DNA of 50,121 nucleotides from an uncultured Bacilli bacterium. GTDB lineage: Bacteria; Bacillota_I; Bacilli_A; RF39; UBA660. Position numbers and translations under genes: made by a program. Each line of letters begins with the position of its first letter. Position 1 is the stretch's first letter. This document shows positions 6,412 to 15,058 of this stretch, one piece after another. The notes below the pieces were generated by a model. That model saw only the letters and a program-made list of their open reading frames with translations, ran no database searches and was not told where the DNA came from. The DNA is taken from positions 1 to 50,121 of the forward strand of contig CAKPCJ010000007.1 of the NCBI GenBank assembly GCA_934141575.1, given 5' to 3'.

Positions 6412-8622
6412 ATGGAATTTAAGGGAGAAAAATGGAAAAATAATATTGATGTTGAAAACTTTATTATGGAAAACTACACTGAATATACTGGAGATGAAAG
6501 TTTCTTAACGTCACCAACTGATAAAACAAAAAAAGTATGGTCTAAATGTGAAGAATTAATTCAAGAAGAGCTACAAAAGGGAGTACTTGATGTAGAAGAA
6601 AATATAGTTTCTGGAATTGATAATTTTCTTCCAGGATATATAGATAAAGAAAATGAAGTAATTGTTGGATTACAAACAGATAAACCATTAAAAAGAATAA
6701 TAAATCCATTTGGTGGTTTTAGAATGGTAAGAACAGAATTAGATGCATATGGATTTAAGTTAAATAAAGATATTGAAACAATATTTACAAAATATAGAAA
6801 AACACACAATGATGGTGTATTTGATGCATATACTAAAGAAATAAGAAGAGCAAGAAGTGCACACTTATTAACTGGACTTCCTGATGCATATGGAAGAGGA
6901 AGAATAATCGGGGATTATCGTAGAATAGCTCTTTATGGTATAGATTTCTTAATTGAAAAGAAACAAGAAGATTTAGATAAAATAGAAATAAAAGATCAGT
7001 CTTGTATTCAACTAAGAGAAGAAGTTAGTGAGCAAATAAGAGCATTACAACAAATAAAATCAATGGCTTCTAAATATGGATATGATATTTCTAAACCAGC
7101 AACAAATGCAACTGAAGCTGTTCAATGGCTTTATTTTGGATATTTAGCAGCTATTAAAGAAAATAATGGTGCTGCAATGAGTCTTGGAAGAACTTCTACA
7201 TTCCTTGATATATATATTGAAAGAGATATAAATAGTGGTATCTTAACAGAAGAAGGAGCACAAGAATTAATAGATCAATTTATAATAAAATTGAGATTAG
7301 CTAGACATTTAAGAACACCAGAATACAATGATTTATTTGCAGGTGATCCAACATGGGTAACTGAATCAATCGGTGGTATGTCTAATGATGGAAGAAGCTT
7401 AGTAACTAAAAACTCTTATAGATATTTACACACATTAGTAAATTTAGGGTCTGCTCCAGAACCAAATATGACTATTTTATGGTCAACTAGACTTCCAGAA
7501 AGTTTTAAAGAATATTGTGCAAAAATTTCAATATTAACTGATTCTATTCAATATGAAAACGATGATTTAATGCGTGAAATATATGGAGACGATTATGCAA
7601 TTGCTTGTTGCGTTTCTGCAATGAAAGTTGGAAAACAAATGCAATTCTTTGGAGCAAGATGTAATTTGGTTAAAGCTCTATTATATTCAATCAATGGTGG
7701 ATATGATGAAATGTCTGGAAAACTTGTAGTTGAAGGTATTGATAAAATAGAAGATGAATACTTAGATTATAATAAAGTAAAAGAAGCATATTCAAAAGTA
7801 CTAAAAAAGGTATCAAAGACATACGTAGATGCTATGAATATAATACATTATATGCATGATAAATATGCATATGAAGCAGGTCAAATGGCTTTGCATGATA
7901 CTGATGTTGATAGATTAATGGCATTTGGAGTAGCAGGACTTTCTGTAGCAGTTGATTCTTTATCAGCAATTAAATATGCAAAAGTAAAACCAATAAGAAA
8001 CGAAGAAGGAATCGCTATTGATTTTGAAGTTGAAGGAGATTTCCCTAAATATGGAAATGATAACGATGACGTAGATTCGATTGCAGTTGAATTAGTAAAA
8101 GAATTTTCAGATGATTTAAAAGAACATTCTATTTATAGAAATGCAAAACAAACTTTATCAGTTCTTACAATAACTTCAAATGTAGTATATGGTAGAAATA
8201 CTGGAGCAACACCAGATGGAAGGAAAGCAGGTGTACCATTTGCGCCAGGTGCAAATCCAATGCATGGTAGAGATTGTAGTGGAGCATTAGCATCATTAAA
8301 TTCAGTAGCTAAAATTCCTTATTGTAATGTATGCCAAGATGGTATATCAAATACATTCTCTATTGTTCCTACAACATTAGGCAATGAAGAAGATGCTAGA
8401 GTTAAAAATCTTGTAGGGATATTAGATGGTTACTTTAAACAAGGAGCACATCATTTAAATGTAAACGTATTAAATAGAGAAACATTAATAGATGCTATGA
8501 ACAATCCTGGAAAGTATCCAACTTTAACAATAAGAGTATCTGGTTATGCAGTTAACTTTAATAGATTAAATAAAGATCAACAAATGGAAGTAATAAGTAG
8601 AACATTCCACGAGGCAATATAG
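6412..8622 (+). CDS. pflB: Formate acetyltransferase (pyruvate formate-lyase)
   Basis: A glycyl-radical enzyme converting pyruvate and CoA to acetyl-CoA and formate in anaerobic fermentation. The 736-residue protein has the adjacent active-site cysteines Cys399-Cys400 (IACCVSAMK) and the C-terminal glycyl-radical loop RVSGYAVNF with Gly711. Full length. The stop codon overlaps the GTG start of the activase gene pflA. Its presence indicates an anaerobic, mixed-acid type of fermentation. Confidence 0.97.
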   Translation: MEFKGEKWKNNIDVENFIMENYTEYTGDESFLTSPTDKTKKVWSKCEELIQEELQKGVLDVEENIVSGIDNFLPGYIDKENEVIVGLQTDKPLKRIINPFGGFRMVRTELDAYGFKLNKDIETIFTKYRKTHNDGVFDAYTKEIRRARSAHLLTGLPDAYGRGRIIGDYRRIALYGIDFLIEKKQEDLDKIEIKDQSCIQLREEVSEQIRALQQIKSMASKYGYDISKPATNATEAVQWLYFGYLAAIKENNGAAMSLGRTSTFLDIYIERDINSGILTEEGAQELIDQFIIKLRLARHLRTPEYNDLFAGDPTWVTESIGGMSNDGRSLVTKNSYRYLHTLVNLGSAPEPNMTILWSTRLPESFKEYCAKISILTDSIQYENDDLMREIYGDDYAIACCVSAMKVGKQMQFFGARCNLVKALLYSINGGYDEMSGKLVVEGIDKIEDEYLDYNKVKEAYSKVLKKVSKTYVDAMNIIHYMHDKYAYEAGQMALHDTDVDRLMAFGVAGLSVAVDSLSAIKYAKVKPIRNEEGIAIDFEVEGDFPKYGNDNDDVDSIAVELVKEFSDDLKEHSIYRNAKQTLSVLTITSNVVYGRNTGATPDGRKAGVPFAPGANPMHGRDCSGALASLNSVAKIPYCNVCQDGISNTFSIVPTTLGNEEDARVKNLVGILDGYFKQGAHHLNVNVLNRETLIDAMNNPGKYPTLTIRVSGYAVNFNRLNKDQQMEVISRTFHEAI

Positions 8623-9347
8623 TGATTGGAAAAATCAATTCAATAGAAACTTTTGGATTGCTAGATGGTCCAGGAATAAGAGTAGTAGTATTTATGCAGG
8701 GTTGTGGCTTGAGATGTAAATTCTGTCATAATCCTGAAACTTGGACCATGTGTGGTGGAAAAGAAGTTACATCTAATGAGATAGTAAATATTGTATTAAA
8801 ATATAAAAACTATTTTGGAAAAGATGGTGGCGTGACATTTTCTGGTGGAGAAGCTATACTACAAAGTGATTTTCTAGTAGAGTGTGTAAAGAAATTAAAA
8901 GATTTAGGAATAAATACATGTTTAGATACAGCTGGATTTGGTAAGAATTATGAAGAATTGTTAAAATATGTAGACTTAATACTTTATGATATAAAGGCAC
9001 TTGATAAAGATAAATATAGGGAATTAACGGGTCAAGATATATCAACAACAAAACAATTTCTTAAAATGTGCCAAGATTTAGATAAGAAAATGTGGATAAG
9101 ACAAGTTATAATACCAAATTATAATGATACCTACGAATATATGGATGAGTTAGCTGATTACATATCGAAACTAAAAAATATTGAGAAAGTGGAACTATTA
9201 CCATATAGAACCATAGGTGTTGAAAAATATAAAAACTTAAACATAAAATACAAATTAGATGGTGTTCCAGATATGGATAAAGAAAAATGCATTGAATTAA
9301 ATAAATATCTAAATAAAAAGATAGATGAACTTAGAAATAGAGTATAA
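8622..9347 (+). CDS. pflA: Pyruvate formate-lyase activating enzyme
   Basis: A radical SAM enzyme that installs the glycyl radical on PflB. The 241-residue protein has the CxxxCxxC cluster motif CGLRCKFCHNPETW near residues 29-42, the SAM-binding GGVTFSGGEA segment and a standard length. It starts at a GTG that overlaps the pflB stop by one base, so it is translationally coupled. It is the last gene before a strong AGGAGG site for the next membrane protein. Confidence 0.96.
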   Translation: MIGKINSIETFGLLDGPGIRVVVFMQGCGLRCKFCHNPETWTMCGGKEVTSNEIVNIVLKYKNYFGKDGGVTFSGGEAILQSDFLVECVKKLKDLGINTCLDTAGFGKNYEELLKYVDLILYDIKALDKDKYRELTGQDISTTKQFLKMCQDLDKKMWIRQVIIPNYNDTYEYMDELADYISKLKNIEKVELLPYRTIGVEKYKNLNIKYKLDGVPDMDKEKCIELNKYLNKKIDELRNRV

Positions 9348-9368
9348 TATACTTAGGAGGTAATTATT

Positions 9369-9854
9369 ATGATGATTGTAGCATTTATATCTATACTGTT
9401 TGTATTACTATTTTCAGTTATAGGTATAGCAGCATCAGTTTTGTCAATAATTGGAAAATGGAAGGTATTTGAAAAAGCAAGTAAACCAGGTTGGGCTTCA
9501 ATAGTTCCATACTACAATACTTACGTGACATATCAACTTGGTGATTTTCCACCATTGCTTTGTCTTCTAAGTGCAGGTACTGGAATAATGAGCTTTATTA
9601 TAGGAATGATTAATTCAATTGCTGAAATATTAAATCTCAATATTGAAATTGTGAGTATTATATGTATACTCCTATATGGTATAGTCGGTTTGATGTCAAC
9701 AGCGGCTTTAATAGTAGATATAATGGCGAATATAAATATTGCAAAAAAATTCAACAAAAGCCCAGCATATGGAGTAGGATTATCCCTTTTACCATTTGTG
9801 TTTTATATGATGCTTGCATATGATAAAAACGCGGTTTATGTAGAACAAAAGTAG
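9369..9854 (+). CDS. DUF5684-type small membrane protein
   Basis: A 161-residue protein with about four hydrophobic segments. The pattern KPGWASIVPYYNTYV after the first segment is typical of the DUF5684 family of membrane proteins of unknown function. AGGAGG precedes the ATG by 8 nt. It follows pflA by 21 nt and is followed by a terminator. A second member of the same family, extended by repeats and a zinc ribbon, is cargo of element E2 about 10 kb away. Confidence 0.8.
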   Translation: MMIVAFISILFVLLFSVIGIAASVLSIIGKWKVFEKASKPGWASIVPYYNTYVTYQLGDFPPLLCLLSAGTGIMSFIIGMINSIAEILNLNIEIVSIICILLYGIVGLMSTAALIVDIMANINIAKKFNKSPAYGVGLSLLPFVFYMMLAYDKNAVYVEQK

Positions 9855-9874
9855 TTCATTTTGAACTACTTTTT
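9848..9874 (+). terminator. Intrinsic terminator
   Basis: AAAGTAGTTCA pairs with TGAACTACTTT, with a T-rich tail. It overlaps the stop codon of the DUF5684-type gene and ends the pfl transcript. Confidence 0.85.
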
Positions 9875-9923
9875 GAATTAATAAATATCTTTTAACCATA
9901 CTAAAATCGAAAGGACATTTTGT

Positions 9924-10322
9924 ATGGAAAATAAAAAGAAAAATTCAACTTTAATTATAATAGGGATCGTAATAACCATATTAGCAATTCTTTTAATAGG
10001 ATATTTTGCATTAAAACCTAAAAAAGTATCCAGTGACAATAATTTAAAATCACTTGAAATATCAAATTATTCTATTACGTTTGATAAAGATATTACAACA
10101 TACTCAATAAATATAGAAAATGACATAACCTCTTTAGAGGTAAAGGCGGTACCAATGGATTCTAATTCTAGGGTTGTTATAACTGGCAATACTAATATCC
10201 TAAATGATACAAATGAAGTAACAATAACAGTAACAGCAGAAAATGGTGCTAGTAAAATTTATACAATCCACGTAAATAAAAATAGTAATGAAAATCCTGA
10301 AGAAGACAACATAAATGAATAA
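9924..10322 (+). CDS. Membrane-anchored cadherin-like beta-sandwich protein
   Basis: A 132-residue protein: a short cytoplasmic Lys-rich tail, one transmembrane helix (about residues 8-30), then a single extracellular domain resembling the cadherin-like beta sandwich of PF12733 (LKSLEISNYSITFDKDITTY, later VTVTAENGASKIYTIHV). Such domains usually mediate binding at the cell surface. The C-terminus is acidic. It is monocistronic, ending in a terminator shared with the convergent permease gene. Confidence 0.8.
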   Translation: MENKKKNSTLIIIGIVITILAILLIGYFALKPKKVSSDNNLKSLEISNYSITFDKDITTYSINIENDITSLEVKAVPMDSNSRVVITGNTNILNDTNEVTITVTAENGASKIYTIHVNKNSNENPEEDNINE

Positions 10323-10348
10323 AAAACTTCACTTTTGAAGTTTTTTTT
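10321..10348. terminator. Bidirectional terminator
   Basis: AAAACTTCA (10323-10331) pairs with TGAAGTTTT (10336-10344), with A and T runs on either side. It serves both the plus-strand gene ending at 10322 and the permease gene, whose stop codon (10329-10331) is inside the stem. Confidence 0.8.
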
Positions 10349-11114
10349 CTATTAATGAGGTTAAAAAATATAATAGATATGCTAGAACACCAAGTAGAAA
10401 AATTCCAGTAATAACCAAGTTTAAATTGAATACTTGTGATCCATACATAATTAAGTATCCTAAACCCTCTTTAGATACTAGAAATTCACCCATTATAACT
10501 CCGATTAGCGACATACTGATATTAAGTTTTATTGAACTTATTAACGCTTCTTTTGATTGTGGAAAAATAACCATGTAAAATATTTGCCACTTGGTTGCTT
10601 TAAATGATTTCATTAAAGTTATTTTATCAGTATCTGCAGTCATAAAGCCGTTATATATAGTAACTATAGTGACTATAACTGAAATTAATAAAGCCATCGT
10701 GATTATAGAATTTGTATTAGCACCAATCCAAATTATAAATATTGGTCCCAAAGCAATTTTTGGTAAACTATTTATGATAGTTAAATATGGATCTAATATT
10801 TTAGCGATAGTGCTATTCCACCACATTACTATTGCTATTAATAACCCTATAACAGCACCCATAAAGAAGCTAAGAAATGTTTCGTATATAGTTATAAGTA
10901 TATGATTATAGAGATTCCCTTGATTGTGCAGAGAAATAATGGTTTCAATTACCTTAGAAGGACTAGATGATATAAATGTATTTATAATTTCAAATCTTGC
11001 AAATAACTCCCATACTATTAATAAAGTTAAAACTATAAATATTTGAAAAAATTTTACAACTATATTATTCCTTTTTATTTTTTTTAAATATTCAACATGT
11101 TCAGAACTATACAT
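10329..11114 (-). CDS. ABC transporter permease, NitT/TauT (SsuC/TauC) type
   Basis: An intact 261-residue inner-membrane permease with about six transmembrane helices and the BPD_transp_1 coupling loop (FKATKWQIFYMVIFPQS). Family members move nitrate, taurine, sulfonates, thiamine precursors or similar small molecules; the substrate cannot be told here. The ATG at 11114 overlaps the stop of the ATPase gene (ATGTATAG), so it is the third gene of the binding protein-ATPase-permease operon. Because the ATPase and binding protein genes are split by mobile elements, this permease has no intact partners in the present arrangement. Confidence 0.92.
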   Translation of the reverse strand: MYSSEHVEYLKKIKRNNIVVKFFQIFIVLTLLIVWELFARFEIINTFISSSPSKVIETIISLHNQGNLYNHILITIYETFLSFFMGAVIGLLIAIVMWWNSTIAKILDPYLTIINSLPKIALGPIFIIWIGANTNSIITMALLISVIVTIVTIYNGFMTADTDKITLMKSFKATKWQIFYMVIFPQSKEALISSIKLNISMSLIGVIMGEFLVSKEGLGYLIMYGSQVFNLNLVITGIFLLGVLAYLLYFLTSLIEKKLQK

Positions 11115-11443
11115 GTATATCAAGGTCCTTCCAAATCATGTTATAGTATGTGGAAAATTCCTTAGCATTTCTATTATGTATTGGATTTTTTTTATCTGTT
11201 AACTTAACATTGTATATTTTCTTTACAGTAGCTGGTCTTTTAGTAACAACTACTATTCTATCGGCCATGCTTATTGCTTCTGCTATGTCATGTGTAACCA
11301 TAATAGCGGTTTTCTTTTCACTTCTGATTATTTTGTATATATCATCTGAAAGGGCTAGTCTTGTTTGATAATCTAAAGCACTGAACGGTTCATCTAATAG
11401 AAGAATATCTGGATCAATAGCAAGTGTTCTGATTAAAGCAACT
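11107..11443 (-). pseudogene. ABC transporter ATPase, 3' part (split by E1)
   Basis: The C-terminal 112 codons of a NitT/TauT-type ATPase, beginning RVALIRTLAI-like once joined to the other half. It contains Walker B (ILLLDEP), the D-loop (SALD) and the H-loop (VTHD). It lacks a start because element E1 separates it from the N-terminal half at 17163-17580. Joining the two halves through the shared 8-bp core gives a 249-codon frame including the stop, with no shift or loss. It is therefore an interrupted gene rather than a decayed one. Confidence 0.93.
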
Positions 11444-11464
11444 GCTTGAAGTAAATATAGACAC
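11424..11464. other. E1 left attachment site
   Basis: The 8-bp core AAGCAACT is at 11436-11443. The element half-arm runs from 11443 to 11464. Together with the right-end half-arm (17146-17167) it makes a dyad of 22-nt arms centred on AC; the inner part reads TTCAAGCA-AC-TGCTTGAA and the outer ends are GTGTC and GACAC. Confidence 0.85.
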
Positions 11465-11466
11465 TT

Positions 11467-13029
11467 TCAAAAAAAATTCCATTCAATATTAATATTTCTT
11501 AAATTATTTTTTAACTTTCCTATTTTAATTTTCTTTATAAACTCTTGAAGAATAGGTGAATCTAGCTGTGTTAACTTAACATATTTGTTTAACATTTTTT
11601 TTACGTCCTGTTTATTTTTATTATTAAGTTGACTGTTAATTTTATCCGATATTAAATTTAATTTTTCTGATAGTATTTTTTTTTCTATTATATATTCACT
11701 CATTAACTCTTGAAACAATTCCAAACTTACAAGTGAACTATTTTTATCCTCATATAATTTTTTTAAATTAGATTTATTTTTTAAAATTTTTTCATTTATA
11801 TATTTTTGCTCTAATATGAGTTGTCTTATTCCCATGTCAATAGAATAATTATACTTATTTAAAATCATATTTTCTAACTTATTATAGTCACAATACTTTT
11901 TGATCTTAGTATTAATTTCTTTTAAAATAATATCTTCAAGTATATCAAATCTTATAGAAGATTTACTTTTACATTCTGTGTTTGGACATACAATGTATTC
12001 ATGCAATGAAGAATTTTTCTTTCTCATGTGATAACCACATTCATTACAATAAATTATTCCAGAAAAACAATGCGATTTACCTGTCTTTTTTAATTGCCTT
12101 GTTCTAGAACTGATAAGTTTTTGAACTTTGTTAAATATTTTTTCGCTTATTAGTGCTTTATGAGTATTTATAGATTTAATCCATAAATTTTGAGGTTTAG
12201 TTACTATTTTATGATTTTTATAACTTACAGTTGTTCTTTTCCCCTGAACTAAATTTCCTATATATACCTCATTGGTTAATATCTTCTTAATAGCGTTGTT
12301 AGACCATTTTATTTTATTTCTAGGTTTATTACTAACAACATTAAGTTTAATGCCATTTTCGTATTTGTATAATGAAGGAGAAGGAATATCATTATCATTT
12401 AAATAATTGGCTATAGAAGTATATCCTAAACCGCTTAAATATAGTTTAAATATTTTTTTTACTATTTGGCCTGCTACAGGGTCAATTATAAGTTTATTGT
12501 TATCACTAGTTGATATTTTGTAACCAAAAGGTGCAAAAGGGGAAATAAATTCCCCATGTTTCATTTTAGAATTAAAAGCACTTCTGATGTTGTTAGAAAC
12601 ATCCTCTAAGTACCATTCGTTTACTAATCCATTTATTTGCCTAGATTTTTTATTACCTAATATTTCCGTATCAGCGTTGTCACTTATACCAATAAATCTA
12701 ATATTCCATTCTATAAATTTATTATTTATATATTTTTCAACAATTTCCATATCTCTAGAAAACCTAGATTGACTTTTGCACAGGACAACATCAATTTTTT
12801 GGTTTTGACAATCTTTAATTAATCTCTCAAACTGTGGCCTATATGTTCCAGCACCAGAAATATCTTCATCACAGTATTCATCAACAAGTGTTAAATTATT
12901 ATGTTTATTTATGTAATCGATTAGTAAATTTCTTTGATTTTTAATTGATTCGCTATCATCATTTTTATATTGTTTGTCTTTATCTTCATTTGAAAGTCTT
13001 AAATATATTCCAACTCTTAAACTATTCAT
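11467..13029 (-). CDS. Large serine recombinase of E1
   Basis: A 520-residue site-specific recombinase. The N-terminal resolvase domain carries catalytic Ser13 in IYLRLSNED and the Arg-containing SRFSRD. The recombinase domain (about residues 165-300) is followed by a zinc ribbon (YCNECGY and VCPNTEC) and a long charged coiled-coil region typical of integrases that act on attP/attB. The ATG at 13029 overlaps the stop of the tiny upstream gene by 8 nt (ATGAATAG). Its stop codon lies 24 nt from the crossover centre of the left attachment site, so it abuts the end of its own element. Confidence 0.95.
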   Translation of the reverse strand: MNSLRVGIYLRLSNEDKDKQYKNDDSESIKNQRNLLIDYINKHNNLTLVDEYCDEDISGAGTYRPQFERLIKDCQNQKIDVVLCKSQSRFSRDMEIVEKYINNKFIEWNIRFIGISDNADTEILGNKKSRQINGLVNEWYLEDVSNNIRSAFNSKMKHGEFISPFAPFGYKISTSDNNKLIIDPVAGQIVKKIFKLYLSGLGYTSIANYLNDNDIPSPSLYKYENGIKLNVVSNKPRNKIKWSNNAIKKILTNEVYIGNLVQGKRTTVSYKNHKIVTKPQNLWIKSINTHKALISEKIFNKVQKLISSRTRQLKKTGKSHCFSGIIYCNECGYHMRKKNSSLHEYIVCPNTECKSKSSIRFDILEDIILKEINTKIKKYCDYNKLENMILNKYNYSIDMGIRQLILEQKYINEKILKNKSNLKKLYEDKNSSLVSLELFQELMSEYIIEKKILSEKLNLISDKINSQLNNKNKQDVKKMLNKYVKLTQLDSPILQEFIKKIKIGKLKNNLRNINIEWNFF

Positions 13030-13141
13030 CTTCTTTAAGTAGTATGATATCATAAATTTTACTTGTAACAATTTTTTCTAATTTATCATCTTCTATATTG
13101 CAATTTTCAGTTATAGTATAAATTATATTAATAATAATCAC
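13022..13141 (-). CDS. Tiny ORF coupled to the E1 recombinase
   Basis: An open frame of up to 39 codons directly upstream of the recombinase, its TAG stop overlapping the recombinase ATG. AGAGGTGA (13139-13146) precedes it, but the start is unclear: a GTG at 13141 inside that motif, or a rare ATT at 13132-13138. The C-terminal half (DDKLEKIVTSKIYDIILL) resembles the tiny product in the same place in E3 (DKTLEEIISNYIEMY). The conserved position suggests a recombination accessory or directionality factor, or a translational control peptide. That is inference. Confidence 0.5.
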   Translation of the reverse strand: MIIINIIYTITENCNIEDDKLEKIVTSKIYDIILLKEDE

Positions 13142-13178
13142 CTCTAGTTAAAATATATTTTAATATAATTTATAAATT

Positions 13179-14909
13179 CTAATTTTCTTTTACTATAGGA
13201 TTAAAATTCTTAATTGCATCAACAAGTTTAGGATGCCTTATAACAAAATGAATTACAGGACTTGAATTTTTTGAAAGAACTACATAGTTATTTTCTAAAA
13301 TTGATATTGTTATATTTTTAAATGTCCTATAATCATTTATAGTTAATTTATAATTATTCATTTTCTTTGAATAATTAACTGTAGAATTAAAATGATTTAT
13401 ATATTGATTGTAAGTATACTTTATTTTTTTATCAAAAAACATATTTTCAAGAGATAGGCAAACGTCACTCTCCTCAAAGTCATCTTTTTCAATCTTGAAT
13501 ATATTATCGAAAATTTTGTAGTTTTGAAGTATAGATTTAACATTCTTTTCTTCGATTTGTTTATATTTAATTATACTTTTTATATCATCCTCAGAAACAT
13601 AATTTTCTTTTAAAATATCAACAAGTAATTTTTCATCAATAGTAAATAATGGTAATGAAGATAAATATCTTTTTCTATCACAGTCAAGTTTAACATCATT
13701 AGTTAAAAATAAATTGTAACTATCCCTATTTTCTTGTCTATATATATCCATAAGGGAATTTGCTTTTTTTAATAATAAATTTGCCTTCTGTCTATAGTAT
13801 TGTAATTCCTTGTTGCTGTGAGTTAAATAATATTTTCCCTTATCGTGAGCCCCTTTTATACACTCTCCAGATAATGCTAGTGCACCAGAAACGTAATTTA
13901 GGTGGTTATACACACTATTTTTTACCTCTTTAAGATAATATGGAGAGACTTGACCTGTCATATAGATGGGAATCCAACTCTCTAATCCTAGCATCATTTC
14001 GTTAAATGGTCTATCTAAATTGTGAATGATATTTAGATGTAATCCCTTTTTTAGAGACATGGCTATTGCAAACATCCATTTTTTCCCAAAATCTACATCC
14101 TTAGCCATATCTTCCATAGGCATATCACTGCACATAAATATATCTTCTGTTGACTTTGAAAGCACAGTTCCTTTAAAAAAATCCAATTCGCCTTGTTTCA
14201 TTTCTTCAATACCATAATAATTTTTATTCTTTGTTATGTAAAATGGTACATTAGGAACTTTGAGTTCGTCAAATTTTATTGCCTTTATGTAATCGTTTAA
14301 ATTAAATGAATCAATATTTATAAGAAAGTCTTTTACTTGATTATTTATAGTTTCACAACTATCTGTCAAATAATTAAATAGGGCATTATAAAATTTAGTG
14401 TCTTCAGCTATATCTTCTAGATTGCATTTTAAAATACTTGTTATTAATGATTTACTTTCATTATTATTGTATTTATACACTATATAATTACAAATTTTAG
14501 TTGAAAAATATATTGGATCAGATGGTTTAGTTTTTCCATACCTAATCCTAGAGATATGAGATGCATCAAATACAATATATTTTGCCATATCGCTAGTATT
14601 TATACTTAGCACAGTTATTAATTCATTTATTTTCTTACTAAAGTCTTCATAATTAAAATCTTTGTCTTTATCTATAACATCGATAAAGGATTTAAGTATT
14701 TTATCTCTTTCATATTCATTGGATTTATCACTCATATCGTATATAGTATCAACAATTTTCAACAACTGGTCACTATTTTTTTGAGGTGTTCTTTCGCCAC
14801 TTCTATATCTACTTATAACAGATTGGGATATGCCAGACCTTGTAGATAACTCTTTTGGAGTACAGTTAAGTTCATCTAGATATTTATTTAAAACGTCTTT
14901 AAAAAGCAT
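13179..14909 (-). CDS. Tandem-HTH regulator of E1
   Basis: A 576-residue protein. An XRE-type HTH lies at residues about 15-42 (CTPKELSTRSGISQSVISRY). A second HTH-like segment lies at about 108-135 (SDMAKYIVFDASHISRIRYG). The remaining 430 residues are unassigned and could form a sensory domain. GGAAGGTGA precedes the ATG at 14909 by 5 nt. It heads a regulator-tiny gene-recombinase operon and diverges from the cargo genes. A 31-bp dyad overlaps its promoter, so it probably regulates itself, the recombinase and perhaps the cargo. It could control excision. Confidence 0.8.
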   Translation of the reverse strand: MLFKDVLNKYLDELNCTPKELSTRSGISQSVISRYRSGERTPQKNSDQLLKIVDTIYDMSDKSNEYERDKILKSFIDVIDKDKDFNYEDFSKKINELITVLSINTSDMAKYIVFDASHISRIRYGKTKPSDPIYFSTKICNYIVYKYNNNESKSLITSILKCNLEDIAEDTKFYNALFNYLTDSCETINNQVKDFLINIDSFNLNDYIKAIKFDELKVPNVPFYITKNKNYYGIEEMKQGELDFFKGTVLSKSTEDIFMCSDMPMEDMAKDVDFGKKWMFAIAMSLKKGLHLNIIHNLDRPFNEMMLGLESWIPIYMTGQVSPYYLKEVKNSVYNHLNYVSGALALSGECIKGAHDKGKYYLTHSNKELQYYRQKANLLLKKANSLMDIYRQENRDSYNLFLTNDVKLDCDRKRYLSSLPLFTIDEKLLVDILKENYVSEDDIKSIIKYKQIEEKNVKSILQNYKIFDNIFKIEKDDFEESDVCLSLENMFFDKKIKYTYNQYINHFNSTVNYSKKMNNYKLTINDYRTFKNITISILENNYVVLSKNSSPVIHFVIRHPKLVDAIKNFNPIVKEN

Positions 14910-14951
14910 AGTATTCACCTTCCATAAATAATTATAATATATTTATATTCT

Positions 14952-14980
14952 ATCATAAAATAAGTTGTCACAAGAAACAA
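14952..14980 (-). promoter_or_regulatory. Promoter of the E1 regulator-recombinase operon
   Basis: On the minus strand TTGTTT (14980-14975) lies 17 nt before TATGAT (14957-14952). The -35 box is exactly at the centre of the 31-bp dyad, so a bound repressor would block it. Confidence 0.6.
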
Positions 14981-14995
14981 TGTTTTAAATGACAA
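14965..14995. promoter_or_regulatory. 31-bp operator-like dyad in E1
   Basis: TTGTCA-N4-AAACA-A-TGTTT-N4-TGACAA is a perfect two-layer inverted repeat (11 paired bases per side, with unpaired N4 spacers). It lies in the divergent region between the tandem-HTH regulator and the cargo genes. The nested half-sites could match a protein with two HTH domains. Confidence 0.7.
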
Positions 14996-15000
14996 GTAGG

Positions 15001-15029
15001 TTGATGTATACAATCTTGCTTACTATAAT
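15001..15029 (+). promoter_or_regulatory. Promoter of the E1 cargo operon
   Basis: TTGATG (15001-15006), 17-nt spacer, TATAAT (15024-15029). It begins 5 nt after the 31-bp dyad, so a protein bound there could also affect it. Confidence 0.75.
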
Positions 15030-15058
15030 GTTGGTAAGAGGAAAGAGGAGTGATTTAA

